From CALBPI01 sp038531945 (GTDB lineage: Bacteria; Pseudomonadota; Gammaproteobacteria; Steroidobacterales; Woeseiaceae): 64,000 nt of DNA. Every line of letters begins with the position of its first letter. The stretch's first letter is position 1. Positions 52,565 through 61,275 of the stretch are shown here, one piece after another. The position numbers and the translations under genes were made by a program. The notes beneath the pieces were generated by a model. That model searched no databases and was not told where the DNA came from. It saw only the letters and a program-made list of their open reading frames with translations. The stretch lies in contig JBCBBH010000001.1 of the NCBI GenBank assembly GCA_038531945.1, positions 620,001 to 684,000 of the forward strand. Reading direction: 5' to 3'.

Positions 52565-53455
52565 CTACCAGAACTTTGGCTGTCCTTCGGCGTTCCAAAG
52601 TCCCCAATACGCACCCACATCACCCTCGGCATCGACTTTCCAAGCTTCGTCGAAGGACGAGAAGTAAATAACTTCGACACCGTCTTGCTCTGCCCACTGA
52701 AAGGTATTGATGAAGTAGCGAATCGCGTTGGTATCGTTCGGAATTGCACCGCCTTCGGGAGTGCCAACGTTCGGCCATCCAGTCTCACTGATGATGACCC
52801 GCTTGCCGCCACCAGCGCGTTGCGCGCGTCTGTACATCTCTTTCATGTAAAGCAACGCATGCTCGGCAGGACAACCCTCCCAAAATGGATAGCAGTTCGC
52901 CAGGATCACGTCACAGGCATCCGCAACCGCAGGATGATCTTCAAACTCGAAGTACGCGTCGACATACCCCACCTCAACGCCCGCGGGAACCGATTGTTTG
53001 ACCTGTTCAATGTAGCCAACGAGTTGTTGTTCGCTGAGCTCACCCCGCAGCAAGACCTCGTTGCCCACGGCGATGATCTGGGCATGTCCGTCGTTTGCGA
53101 TACGGATTGCCTGGTCGATCTCTTCAGCATTCTTGATCAGATCGTCATCCAACCAAACGCCGGCCATACACTTGAGGCCCTGTTTCGCCGCGATCGCAGG
53201 AATGAGTTCGTGGCCGTCCGTGCAAGAGAAGATTCGAATCCACTCGACGTGGTCCTGGATGATGGCAAGGCGGCTTCGAATTTGACTGTCGGTCAGACGG
53301 GTGCCTGGGCCCTGTCCTCCCGTGTAGGGACTGAATGAGAGTCCGTGGATACCGCGGGCCAACAAATCGCCAACCAACTTCCTGAGTGCGGCATCGCTAT
53401 AGGCATTCGGGTCGATTCCGGCAAGAGAGAGCCGGCGTTGGTAATGATTGGACAT
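52565..53455 (-). CDS. Cytoplasmic GH17-like beta-1,3-glucanase or transglycosylase
   Basis: A 296-residue GH17 protein without a signal peptide. The acid/base is Glu133 in IIAVGNEVLL and the nucleophile Glu224 in VIISETGWP; both active residues are present and flanked by the usual strands. It starts 2 bp after the GH149 stop and so is translated with it. A cytoplasmic location next to a phosphorylase suggests it reshapes or trims imported oligosaccharides. It might instead be a glucanosyltransferase; the sequence cannot decide. Confidence 0.9.
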   Translation of the reverse strand: MSNHYQRRLSLAGIDPNAYSDAALRKLVGDLLARGIHGLSFSPYTGGQGPGTRLTDSQIRSRLAIIQDHVEWIRIFSCTDGHELIPAIAAKQGLKCMAGVWLDDDLIKNAEEIDQAIRIANDGHAQIIAVGNEVLLRGELSEQQLVGYIEQVKQSVPAGVEVGYVDAYFEFEDHPAVADACDVILANCYPFWEGCPAEHALLYMKEMYRRAQRAGGGKRVIISETGWPNVGTPEGGAIPNDTNAIRYFINTFQWAEQDGVEVIYFSSFDEAWKVDAEGDVGAYWGLWNAEGQPKFW

Positions 53456-53457
53456 GA

Positions 53458-56400
53458 TTAGTGGTTCCCAAAGAGTCGATCGGTGGGCAATGTCACGTGT
53501 ACCGCCCGGACGGCACCATGTCTACCTGTGATGAGATTGGTGTGCTCAACGGTCAACTCCAGCGACTCCTGCTCGACCACGCTATCGTCCGCAAGCGTCA
53601 TTTTGACTCGCGGTGTCGCGCTGTCGGCCCGAGTGAATACAAACGGTACCTGACACCAGGTGAAGGCCAACGATTGTGCTGGGCGGACCAGCGATTGCCA
53701 TTCGCTCGCATGATTTAAAAATCGGAACTCACCGGCGTTTGCGTGAAACTCCTGCGCTCGCAATAGATGCGGCGTGATACGCAGAGCCCCGTCCTTGAGT
53801 CGTATGCCCAGTTCGCCTAATCGTGTCAGGATCTCTTCTTTAACCTGACCTGTCATGCCCGGCTGTTGTGCACCGGCATGCCCAGGCGTATGCGAGTAAG
53901 GGTCTGCAGGAAACGCGCCGTACTCAACAGGATCCTTGTTGAAGCCGAGTCCATCGCGAACTTGGTAGTAACGTTCGCCGAGTGCGTCGATTAGAGCCTC
54001 GTCGGCGGCTGAATCCAACGCGTCGAAGAATCGTTCCTGAACGGCGAGCAGCAGCTTGGCCACCATATGCCAATAGATGCTTCCAAGACCCTCAAACCCA
54101 AACATTGTTCCAGATCGACCGGTAAACGATTGGTGATCGAATGTCTTTTCATAAAGGCCGTGCACTGCGTCTCGATCCGCAGCGACGAGATCGGGATATT
54201 CGGATGCGATCTCGGACAGTCGAGTCTCCAGCACGGCGGCATTGGCTAAGTCGGCGTGGAATCGGAAGCTCCCGCTGCTGTCCGCTACGACGAGATTCGA
54301 ATTGCATGTCTCCAGCAATCGGCGCAACAGACCGATCTGCATAACGGAGTCTGCTGCCAAGACGTTGCGTTCAAGGAAGCCCGGTAACGCACGATCGGGG
54401 TACAGCATGAAAGACTTCTGATCGTCGCGGTAAACCGCACTCGCGAAGAGCCCGTCCAGAATTTCAATAGTCTCCGCGGCATCGATCGATTGCGAACTCA
54501 AGACAGCCACTTGACCTTCGAGCATAGGGTAGAGATGTCTTACGCCGATTTCGCCGTCACGGAACTCCAGCGCATTGTATGCGTGGTACATGCGGTCTGT
54601 GCGCCGGCTCGTACGGATACAGTGATCAATCGTAGTTAACGCGTGCTTGAGCAGCGCATGCACTTCTTCGATTTCGATGCTTCTCGACCCCGAGAAGCCC
54701 TCCTGACGATAGAGTTCTGCTCGGAATCGGCAGGCAGGCTTGCCAAGCTGCATCAACATCACCGCTCGCTGTTCGTCCGTGACGGGGGTCTTCCCATCGA
54801 GCGACGTCGCGATATGCCGCAACGCGGCTTCGGTTTCAGCAAGCCATTCACTTACTTCGGCTGACAACGTGCACTGCGTTGTGTGGTCGAGAAGCGACTG
54901 CAAGAACACTACGTAGCGACGCAGGTAGTTCATGGTCACCATCGACGCACCTTGGCCGACGAGCGCGTTGTTCGCGTCGTTCCATTCGGGTCGCTGCGTA
55001 TTCATCCAAATACCGCCGTCTACCACGAGATTGCTCAATTTGGCCAACAGAGGAACCAGCAGTTTTTCGATGAGGCTAACGCGATACACACTCCCGTCGT
55101 CCGCCAAAAGTAACTTCCCGTCCGCACCCCGTTCGTCGACTCGCCGTTCGATATCTTCGGCTAGCGTCTCGTCGTAATCGATCGTGTTCTTGGGGTCGGC
55201 CAGCATTTGCTCGAACGAACGCAATCGATAAGGAACGTTTGCGTAGCAAAACACCGGTCGAGTCAGCAAAGATGCGAGTCGACCTGGATGAAACTGCACC
55301 GACAACTCCAGCAGTTTCTGTAGATAGATGATTTGATGATCACCCCAATAGCCGATGTAGCTCCAAGGGTCGTCAGGCTCTTCGACTTCCCAGTCAATAC
55401 CAGCACTGGTGATGCGGTAGGGGTTGTAGCCGTCGGCGGTCGATGCGTTCACGAATTTCGCGATTATGCTTTCAATGAAATCCGGGTACGACACCGCGAG
55501 TGCCTCCCAGTTTTGAAAGATGTCGCGCCAGTTGCCTTGGTAGGCGAGTAACCGTTCGCCGTCATCCTCATATAGTTCTATCGCGAACTGGTTCCAGGGT
55601 CGTGAGGGATCGCCGTGTCGGCGGCCGAATCGGATTGGCAAGTATTCTCGACAAAGACGTTCGAGCTGCGGATCACCATGTGTCATCACGGCATCCAGCA
55701 ATGACCCGCGTGTCATGGTGTCGGGCAATTTTGAAAGCCAATCACGAAGTTGTGCGGTGAGATTGCAATCGAAGCGTGACAAGGAACGTTCGAAATCGGA
55801 ACTCGCAATAGCGTAGTGGTCGTCGAAGACTCCACCGCGCAGTACGTTGAACAGGACATTGGCGTAGTGATGCACCGAGACGAAGTTCTCTGCGGTGTCT
55901 TGCAGCGCATCCGCCGATGCCATTAGGCGCAACAAAGCATCGGTTCCATTGTTGATGTCGCTATCGATTTGTTGGCTGAGCGATGGATCCGACTGCAACT
56001 GCTGATGCAATTGGGACACCGTGGCTTGATCTTGTTCGACTTCGGCAACAAAGCGCCAGTGTTTGTTTTCACGCGCGGACAGCTCGAAGGATGTCGACAC
56101 GAGGTAGCAGCCTCTTTGTCCTCGCGTATGCCATTCGGTTTGTGGCATCTGACCATCGCGAAACAAGTCAATCTGCGTCTCGCTCAGTAGTATTCCGGGC
56201 GACTCGAGGCCCAGTGCAAAGACCGTGTTGGAGCGCAAAGACTCGGCAGGCTCGGCACGATCTGTGATCGCCGAATACAGCGTGAAACAGCCGAGCAAAG
56301 ACCCGCGCTGCAGTTCATTCCATTTATATGCGTCGACCAGATTGCTGGTGTTGGTCTGGGCGAATCGTGGTGTGCCGGCAGGCAGTAGGTTACGCAGTCC

Positions 56401-56925
56401 ATCGATCATGGCCACTCGGTAGTGGCGATCGGACAGCGACTCAAGTTCGCAATCGCGCACGAAACCAAACTGACTGCTGTAGCGCCATCGGTAGCCAAAC
56501 GTCAGACCGAGCTCGAGATGTGTTTCCTCGAAGCAGATTGAATTTCCTGCGACGCTCTTGTACATGGTCCGAGCCACCGGCGATTTTGGATGACGCTGTG
56601 GGTCAAAGGGACGCCACTCAACCGATTCGCCATTGCGTTCGACACGCAACAACGTCAGGCACCCGGTGTTACCGACACTGTCGTGAATCTTGTCGACTGT
56701 GACGTAAGGGAATAGGGCGGTGTCCGGTGAGACTCGGCCTGCGGTTAGCCCGCCATTGGAGGATGCAAAGAGCCAATGGTTGTCATGCGAGACCATGCTG
56801 ACAAAAAACGGTGGCATGCGGTCCACATTGTGAATGGCGTAATAGCGCTCTCCGTACTTTTCAACAAATTCGCCCGTTGTGCTTCGGTCCATGTAGGAAA
56901 TTTGAAGTGGTGTTTGCGTTGCCAT
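53458..56925 (-). CDS. GH149-like beta-1,3-oligoglucan phosphorylase
   Basis: An 1155-residue cytoplasmic enzyme of the size and motif pattern of GH149 (beta-1,3-glucan phosphorylase), which cleaves beta-1,3-gluco-oligosaccharides with phosphate to give glucose-1-phosphate. The (alpha/alpha)6 core contains YQGNWRDIFQNWEALAVSYP (about 465) and DPWSYIGYWGDHQIIYL (about 520), the latter with the probable catalytic Asp. DGGIWMNTQRPEWNDANNAL is another conserved loop. GH161 is the main alternative because it shares these loops; length favours GH149. It is the first gene of the operator-led operon, so imported oligosaccharides would be split without using ATP. Confidence 0.88.
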   Translation of the reverse strand: MATQTPLQISYMDRSTTGEFVEKYGERYYAIHNVDRMPPFFVSMVSHDNHWLFASSNGGLTAGRVSPDTALFPYVTVDKIHDSVGNTGCLTLLRVERNGESVEWRPFDPQRHPKSPVARTMYKSVAGNSICFEETHLELGLTFGYRWRYSSQFGFVRDCELESLSDRHYRVAMIDGLRNLLPAGTPRFAQTNTSNLVDAYKWNELQRGSLLGCFTLYSAITDRAEPAESLRSNTVFALGLESPGILLSETQIDLFRDGQMPQTEWHTRGQRGCYLVSTSFELSARENKHWRFVAEVEQDQATVSQLHQQLQSDPSLSQQIDSDINNGTDALLRLMASADALQDTAENFVSVHHYANVLFNVLRGGVFDDHYAIASSDFERSLSRFDCNLTAQLRDWLSKLPDTMTRGSLLDAVMTHGDPQLERLCREYLPIRFGRRHGDPSRPWNQFAIELYEDDGERLLAYQGNWRDIFQNWEALAVSYPDFIESIIAKFVNASTADGYNPYRITSAGIDWEVEEPDDPWSYIGYWGDHQIIYLQKLLELSVQFHPGRLASLLTRPVFCYANVPYRLRSFEQMLADPKNTIDYDETLAEDIERRVDERGADGKLLLADDGSVYRVSLIEKLLVPLLAKLSNLVVDGGIWMNTQRPEWNDANNALVGQGASMVTMNYLRRYVVFLQSLLDHTTQCTLSAEVSEWLAETEAALRHIATSLDGKTPVTDEQRAVMLMQLGKPACRFRAELYRQEGFSGSRSIEIEEVHALLKHALTTIDHCIRTSRRTDRMYHAYNALEFRDGEIGVRHLYPMLEGQVAVLSSQSIDAAETIEILDGLFASAVYRDDQKSFMLYPDRALPGFLERNVLAADSVMQIGLLRRLLETCNSNLVVADSSGSFRFHADLANAAVLETRLSEIASEYPDLVAADRDAVHGLYEKTFDHQSFTGRSGTMFGFEGLGSIYWHMVAKLLLAVQERFFDALDSAADEALIDALGERYYQVRDGLGFNKDPVEYGAFPADPYSHTPGHAGAQQPGMTGQVKEEILTRLGELGIRLKDGALRITPHLLRAQEFHANAGEFRFLNHASEWQSLVRPAQSLAFTWCQVPFVFTRADSATPRVKMTLADDSVVEQESLELTVEHTNLITGRHGAVRAVHVTLPTDRLFGNH

Positions 56926-57437
56926 AGGGAAGCCGCCCCCAAGCGAACTCAGGCAGTCAGTGCTGGCCGGTTCACGTCTCTAATCAATGAAAATCCCCAA
57001 TGAAAGTATAGGAAAACGGGAACCGAATTGACAGCGCTGTCTTTTTCTTTCGTTCCGATTTTCGCGCGCAATGTCCGGGATTTCCTGTCGTTTCGGTGAG
57101 TGTCTGATTTCATTTGGAAAGCACCAGCAAAGCGAGTCTTGCGACACCTGTATTGCTCGACAAAACCTTGTCGATGTTTCGGCGACGTCACTCGATGTAA
57201 TTCCAAACGCGCTCCCGAGCGAGCGGATCGCAGGGATGCATTCCGCAGGGAGAGGCAGCCGAGGGCTGAACGTGCGATTTGGTCATCGCGGTGCCGGAGG
57301 TCCCGGTTTTGGGTCATCCTCGCATCGGGGGAACGAGAGACGGCGAGAGACGGGGTGCTGTCTACCTAAACAACATGACCATTCGGACGCTACCAACCAC
57401 TGGGACCGCACAGCCGGTTCACCCCAAAGGAGATTTC
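56926..57437. other. 512-bp divergent gap between GH149 and the EAL gene
   Basis: It holds the third LacI-type operator (57028) close to the GH149 start and an inverted repeat TCGACAA-AACC-TTGTCGA (57157-57174). The EAL gene frame is open from 57279, but the best start is the GTG at 57438. No RNA gene is recognised. Confidence 0.55.
57028..57041. promoter_or_regulatory. LacI-type operator copy 3
   Basis: TTGACAGCGCTGTC, identical to copy 1 over the core, 103 bp upstream of the GH149 ATG on the minus strand. Confidence 0.8.
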
Positions 57438-58556
57438 GTGGCGTCCAATAGCGCTGGTCACAATTGTCACTGCCGTTCGACAGCCCGTCGGGTGGCGATC
57501 CTGCTCGGTGGCGTGGAGGAAAAACTCCCTGACTTCGAATCTATCGTGCAGCGATTCGGAGGTATTTACCATAAACCGCTCTCCGTGCTCGAGCTGCCGA
57601 TCGGTGCGGGGTGTAAATTCCTGTCGGTCGGAAAGCTGCGGGATTTTTTGATGACCCAGTGGTCTGGCGATGCACCCGGGATGCGCTGCTGTTGGTTGGA
57701 TCCTGATCGCTCGGTTCAGGGGCAACTCGCGGAGCTGGTCGCGGCGGCGCCGCTGCTGGAATGGGCTCGAGAACGCGACACACCCTTGCAGGCGATTCTC
57801 GAGCATCGTCGAATCCAGACCTGGTATCAGCCCGTGTTCGCTGGCGATACTCTTGAGATTTGGGGTTACGAATGCCTGGTTCGAGCGACGGCTGAAGATG
57901 GGCAGATTATTCCGCCGGACAAACTGTTTCGGTGGGCTAAAGACGAAAATCTCGTCTTTATGCTCGATCGACTTTGTCGCGAACGGCACATCGAAAACTG
58001 TGCGCGATTGCAGCTCGATTTCAAAGCGACTTTCCTGATCAACTTCCTGCCGACTGTGATCTATGACCCGGCCGTCTGTCTGGCCACTACATTCGCGATC
58101 GCGCGCCGCGAGAACCTAGATCCGTCGCAGGTAATTTTCGAAGTCGTTGAAAGCGAACTGGTCAGCGACCGCGAGCATTTACGCAATATCATGGACGAGT
58201 ATCGCGCGTCGGGTTTCCGTGTGGCACTCGATGACGTGGGCGCGGGACACGCCGGGCTGAGCCTGCTGGGGGACTTGGCACCGGATCTCATCAAGATCGA
58301 TCGCGGCCTGGTTTGCAAGGCGGTAGATTCAAAGCTGCACCGGACTATTTGCAAGTCGATTGTCGAAATCGCGCGCGCGGCGGACAAGCTTGTTCTGGCT
58401 GAAGGTGTTGAGACGGACACCGAGTATCAACTGTTTCGCGACCTCGGTGTCGATCTGTATCAAGGCTACCTGTTCGGGAAGCCACAACCTGTGCCCGCCA
58501 ACCGTTCGCTGTTCGCGCCGCCAGCAGCGAATTCCGACGCCGCAATAGTGGGCTGA
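57438..58556 (+). CDS. EAL-domain c-di-GMP phosphodiesterase
   Basis: A 372-residue soluble protein. The N-terminal part (about 1-110, ARRVAILLGGVEEKLPDFES) is a domain I do not recognise; the EAL domain is about 115-355. Its EAL motif reads ECL (GYECLVRA), and the other catalytic residues are seen in FEVVESE, LDDVGAGHAG, IKIDRGL, LAEGVET and YQGYLFGKP, so it should hydrolyse c-di-GMP. The start is GTG 57438, supported by AAGGAG 5 bp upstream; an in-frame ATG at 57279 would add 53 residues. Confidence 0.92.
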   Translation: MASNSAGHNCHCRSTARRVAILLGGVEEKLPDFESIVQRFGGIYHKPLSVLELPIGAGCKFLSVGKLRDFLMTQWSGDAPGMRCCWLDPDRSVQGQLAELVAAAPLLEWARERDTPLQAILEHRRIQTWYQPVFAGDTLEIWGYECLVRATAEDGQIIPPDKLFRWAKDENLVFMLDRLCRERHIENCARLQLDFKATFLINFLPTVIYDPAVCLATTFAIARRENLDPSQVIFEVVESELVSDREHLRNIMDEYRASGFRVALDDVGAGHAGLSLLGDLAPDLIKIDRGLVCKAVDSKLHRTICKSIVEIARAADKLVLAEGVETDTEYQLFRDLGVDLYQGYLFGKPQPVPANRSLFAPPAANSDAAIVG

Positions 58557-58576
58557 TCAGGGTCACGCCCCGGGCT

Positions 58577-59011
58577 TCAGCCATTCAGTGGTTTGAACAT
58601 TAAATCGGCTGTGTCAGGACATAAAGACTGAAACTGTGCGGTTCCGCATATGGCCTCAGGCGCGGTCTTTCGATCCGCAATCGCATAACCCTTGCCTTCA
58701 AAAAAGCGTGTCGCTGTGTCGGTCAAAAGGAATACTGTCCGGATACCGGCATCAACCGCACGACGTTCCAGCGCCGCGACAATCTGGCTGGCCCATCCTT
58801 GAGATCGCGCTTCGACTGCCGTCACCATGGATCTCAGCCAGCCATCGTGCCCAAACCGAACTAAGCCGCCGGCAGCGATCAGTGTGTTATCAGCGAACAC
58901 GCCTACGAAGGCAGACATGTCGCGGGGTTGCAGATCGCTGGGATCGAGTGCACTCGCACTGAGCAAAGTTGCGAGGACTTCAAAGTCGTCAATGCCCAGC
59001 TGTCGGATCAT
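58577..59011 (-). CDS. ArsN2-like GNAT acetyltransferase
   Basis: A 144-residue GNAT-fold N-acetyltransferase. The acetyl-CoA loop reads ARSQGWASQIV, and the C-terminal half (FLLTDTATRFFEGKGYAIAD then TAPEAICGTAQFQSLCP) closely follows ArsN2-type proteins of arsenic loci. No arsenic resistance gene is nearby, so the true substrate may differ. The ATG at 59009-59011 has GAGGTG a few bases upstream, preferred over a longer frame. Confidence 0.83.
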   Translation of the reverse strand: MIRQLGIDDFEVLATLLSASALDPSDLQPRDMSAFVGVFADNTLIAAGGLVRFGHDGWLRSMVTAVEARSQGWASQIVAALERRAVDAGIRTVFLLTDTATRFFEGKGYAIADRKTAPEAICGTAQFQSLCPDTADLMFKPLNG

Positions 59012-59037
59012 GCACACCTCGAAAGACCGCACTGGTG

Positions 59038-59586
59038 CTACGCAGCCGGTTGCCCCCAGTTGTCCTCGCTCTTCTGTTGCTTCGCAAAGATCGCCCGAAC
59101 ACGCTCGATGAGTTCCGCCTGCCCAGGCGATTGCGAACCATCAACCTCGGCGACGCGTTCAAGTAATGCGAGTGCAGCCTTGGCTTGCGAGGCCGAGAAG
59201 CGTTCGGTGCTCGGTTTGAGGATTCCACCCAGATCGTTCCGAACCTCATCGCCGCGCCCCAGCAGGTGCGCGCTCGACGTCAGCAATTCGCGGGCGTCGG
59301 CCTCAGACAGGGAAAATTCAGCCTGAAAAATCTCAAGAAGCGATTGTTTCTCGCCGCTCGTCATATCACCTTCGGCTTTTGCCACCGCAGTGGCCAGGAG
59401 CGCAGTGACCTCCATGGGATCGTCTATCGAGAAGATAGGATTGCCTTCGAACTGCTTGCGCCACTTGCTACGTCGCCGCCACGCCATCGGGTTCAGACCG
59501 CCGAGGTCGATACCCATCTCGGCGAGTCGATGCAATGCCCAGAGCAGGCTAACGACCGCTGTGATGAACGCGATAATGACATGCAT
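59038..59586 (-). CDS. Membrane-anchored TerB-like protein
   Basis: A 182-residue protein with one N-terminal TM (about 3-20), a basic stretch (WRRRSKWRKQF), and a helical TerB-like domain (about 60-180; VTALLATAVAKAEGDMTSGE and VAEVDGSQSPGQAELIERVR). The two acidic AEGDM/AEVDG turns resemble TerB metal-binding points. It has GAGG 8 bp before the ATG. It is 26 bp upstream of the acetyltransferase gene on the same strand, so the two may be an operon. The role is unknown. Confidence 0.8.
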   Translation of the reverse strand: MHVIIAFITAVVSLLWALHRLAEMGIDLGGLNPMAWRRRSKWRKQFEGNPIFSIDDPMEVTALLATAVAKAEGDMTSGEKQSLLEIFQAEFSLSEADARELLTSSAHLLGRGDEVRNDLGGILKPSTERFSASQAKAALALLERVAEVDGSQSPGQAELIERVRAIFAKQQKSEDNWGQPAA

Positions 59587-59682
59587 GGATGGAACCTCAG
59601 GCCGTTTCGTCGATGTTCCTTATGGGAAGCGAAACGGCGCCAAAGGTCAATGATTGCAGCACTCCCGTGGCGGTTTGAATAT

Positions 59683-60564
59683 CTAGAGTTCGCTACGCTT
59701 ACGGGGCTGTTGGTCGGCGGGAGCCTGGCTGTAGTCGCGGAACGGACCATCACGTTGAATCACGGCAGCCTTCACTCCCTCAGCACCTGCCATTCGAACG
59801 AAATCACGCCCTTCGGGTGTGTTGCGCATGATGCCATCGAGTACCGGACCGAGGGTTTGCGTGCTCTGCAGGCCCATATTGTCGTAAGCCTGATTGACGA
59901 TCAGCTTCATTGAGGCGAGCTGTGTCAGTGGGATGACCGCGAGTTTATTCGCAATCGCATCGACCTTGCTGTCGAGTTCTTCGAGTGGCACCGCGAAATT
60001 GATCAAGTCAATGTCTGCCGCTTCTTTCCCACTGACCGATTCACCGGTCAGTGCGTAATACTTCGCCTTCGCAAGACCCAGCCGATAGACCCACATGCCG
60101 GTCAGGTGACACCCCCAAACGCGGCTGTACGGCGTTCCGATCCGAGCGTCTTCGGATGCGACGACAATGTCCGCGCACAAAGCGAGTTCCGAGCCACCGC
60201 CGACACAGTAGCCATGGATTTTCGCGATGGTCGGTTTTTGCCCGCGCCACAACCCCATGAACGTCGTGATGTAGCTGGTGTATTGGTTGGTTACCATGTG
60301 GACGTCCATGCCCGGGTCATAGTCCTGCTCGCGGATGTTTTCGTAATGCTCCAGCCCATCCGAGAAATCGAACCCCCCACAGAAGCTGTCTCCGGCCCCC
60401 TGCAACACAATCACTTTGACGGTGTTGTCGCGATTGGCACGCCGCAACGCGGCATCCAATTGATCGATCAGCTCGGTTCGCAGCGTGTTGTATTTTTCCG
60501 GACGATTCAGTGTGATGGTCGCGATGGCGCCATTCTGGTCATACAAAACAAAAGACTGGGTCAT
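59683..60564 (-). CDS. Crotonase-family (enoyl-CoA hydratase-like) enzyme
   Basis: A 293-residue crotonase-fold protein. The oxyanion-hole segments are SFCGGFDFSDG and KIHGYCVGGGSELALCADI; the latter keeps the first catalytic Glu of hydratases. The second usual Glu (in GxPE) is replaced in RIGTPYSRVWG, so the reaction may be isomerisation, hydrolysis or a variant hydration. The C-terminal extension (about 270-293) is polar. It is divergent from a TetR regulator across two tandem palindromes, so acyl-CoA-responsive control is likely. Confidence 0.87.
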   Translation of the reverse strand: MTQSFVLYDQNGAIATITLNRPEKYNTLRTELIDQLDAALRRANRDNTVKVIVLQGAGDSFCGGFDFSDGLEHYENIREQDYDPGMDVHMVTNQYTSYITTFMGLWRGQKPTIAKIHGYCVGGGSELALCADIVVASEDARIGTPYSRVWGCHLTGMWVYRLGLAKAKYYALTGESVSGKEAADIDLINFAVPLEELDSKVDAIANKLAVIPLTQLASMKLIVNQAYDNMGLQSTQTLGPVLDGIMRNTPEGRDFVRMAGAEGVKAAVIQRDGPFRDYSQAPADQQPRKRSEL

Positions 60565-60603
60565 AACGAAGCTCCTCAGGGATTCCGAACCATTTCTACA
60601 TGT

Positions 60604-60644
60604 CTTACCATATGGTAAGTAGTAAAACTTACCGACTGGTAAGT
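60604..60644. promoter_or_regulatory. Two tandem TetR-type operators
   Basis: CTTACCATATGGTAAG (60604-60619, perfect palindrome) and ACTTACCGACTGGTAAGT (60627-60644) share the form CTTACC-N4-GGTAAG, with 24-bp centre spacing. They lie between the crotonase start (60564) and the tetR start (60669). Confidence 0.88.
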
Positions 60645-60668
60645 GTCAAGTCGAGAGGCAGCAGTCAC

Positions 60669-61274
60669 GTGTCGAATACCAAACAAGCCTTGCTGGATGT
60701 GGCGGAAACCCTATTCGCTGAACGCGGCTACTATGGTGTCAGCATCGCCAACGTCGCAGACGAACTTGGGTTGACCAAGCAGGCGCTTTTGCACCACTAC
60801 GGCAGCAAAGGCCGACTCTATGGGGCGGTGCTCGAGCGTATTTCGCGTGACTATCTATCGGCCGTCGCGAGCGCCTCCGATGCTGATCGGGATCCTGCCG
60901 AACGCCTGGGGGATTTACTCATTGAGTTGTTTCAACGGTCACTCGACAACCCAACGCGTGATCGGCTGCTGATGCGAGAGCTACTGGACAACCACGAACG
61001 CGCGAATGAAGCTGAAGCCTGGTATCTCAGGGATTTTTTGAAATCGCTGGTCGGTCTGCTGGTGCAATGTCCGTCCTGGTCGCGCGCATCGAGTGCGCAG
61101 GCATTTTCTGCGGTGTATCAACTAGTCGGCGCGGTCGCTTACTTCAGTGTATCGGCGCCAACGCTAATCGCCATGGGCGGGAAGCTTGGGTACCGGCAGG
61201 TGTGCAACGCGTTTCCATCGCAGATAAGACACACTGTCACGTCGGTCGTGGATGCGGGTCCACCCCCGCATTGA
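60669..61274 (+). CDS. TetR-family regulator
   Basis: A 201-residue repressor. The HTH (about 20-45) reads VSIANVADELGLTKQALLHH then YGSKGRLYGAVL, typical of the family; the C-terminal half is the ligand domain. The start is GTG at 60669, after the two operators, with GAGAGG 10 bp upstream; an ATG at 60600 is in frame but would put the operators inside the gene. It probably represses itself and the divergent crotonase gene, with an acyl-CoA as a likely inducer. Confidence 0.9.
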   Translation: MSNTKQALLDVAETLFAERGYYGVSIANVADELGLTKQALLHHYGSKGRLYGAVLERISRDYLSAVASASDADRDPAERLGDLLIELFQRSLDNPTRDRLLMRELLDNHERANEAEAWYLRDFLKSLVGLLVQCPSWSRASSAQAFSAVYQLVGAVAYFSVSAPTLIAMGGKLGYRQVCNAFPSQIRHTVTSVVDAGPPPH

Positions 61275-61275
61275 C

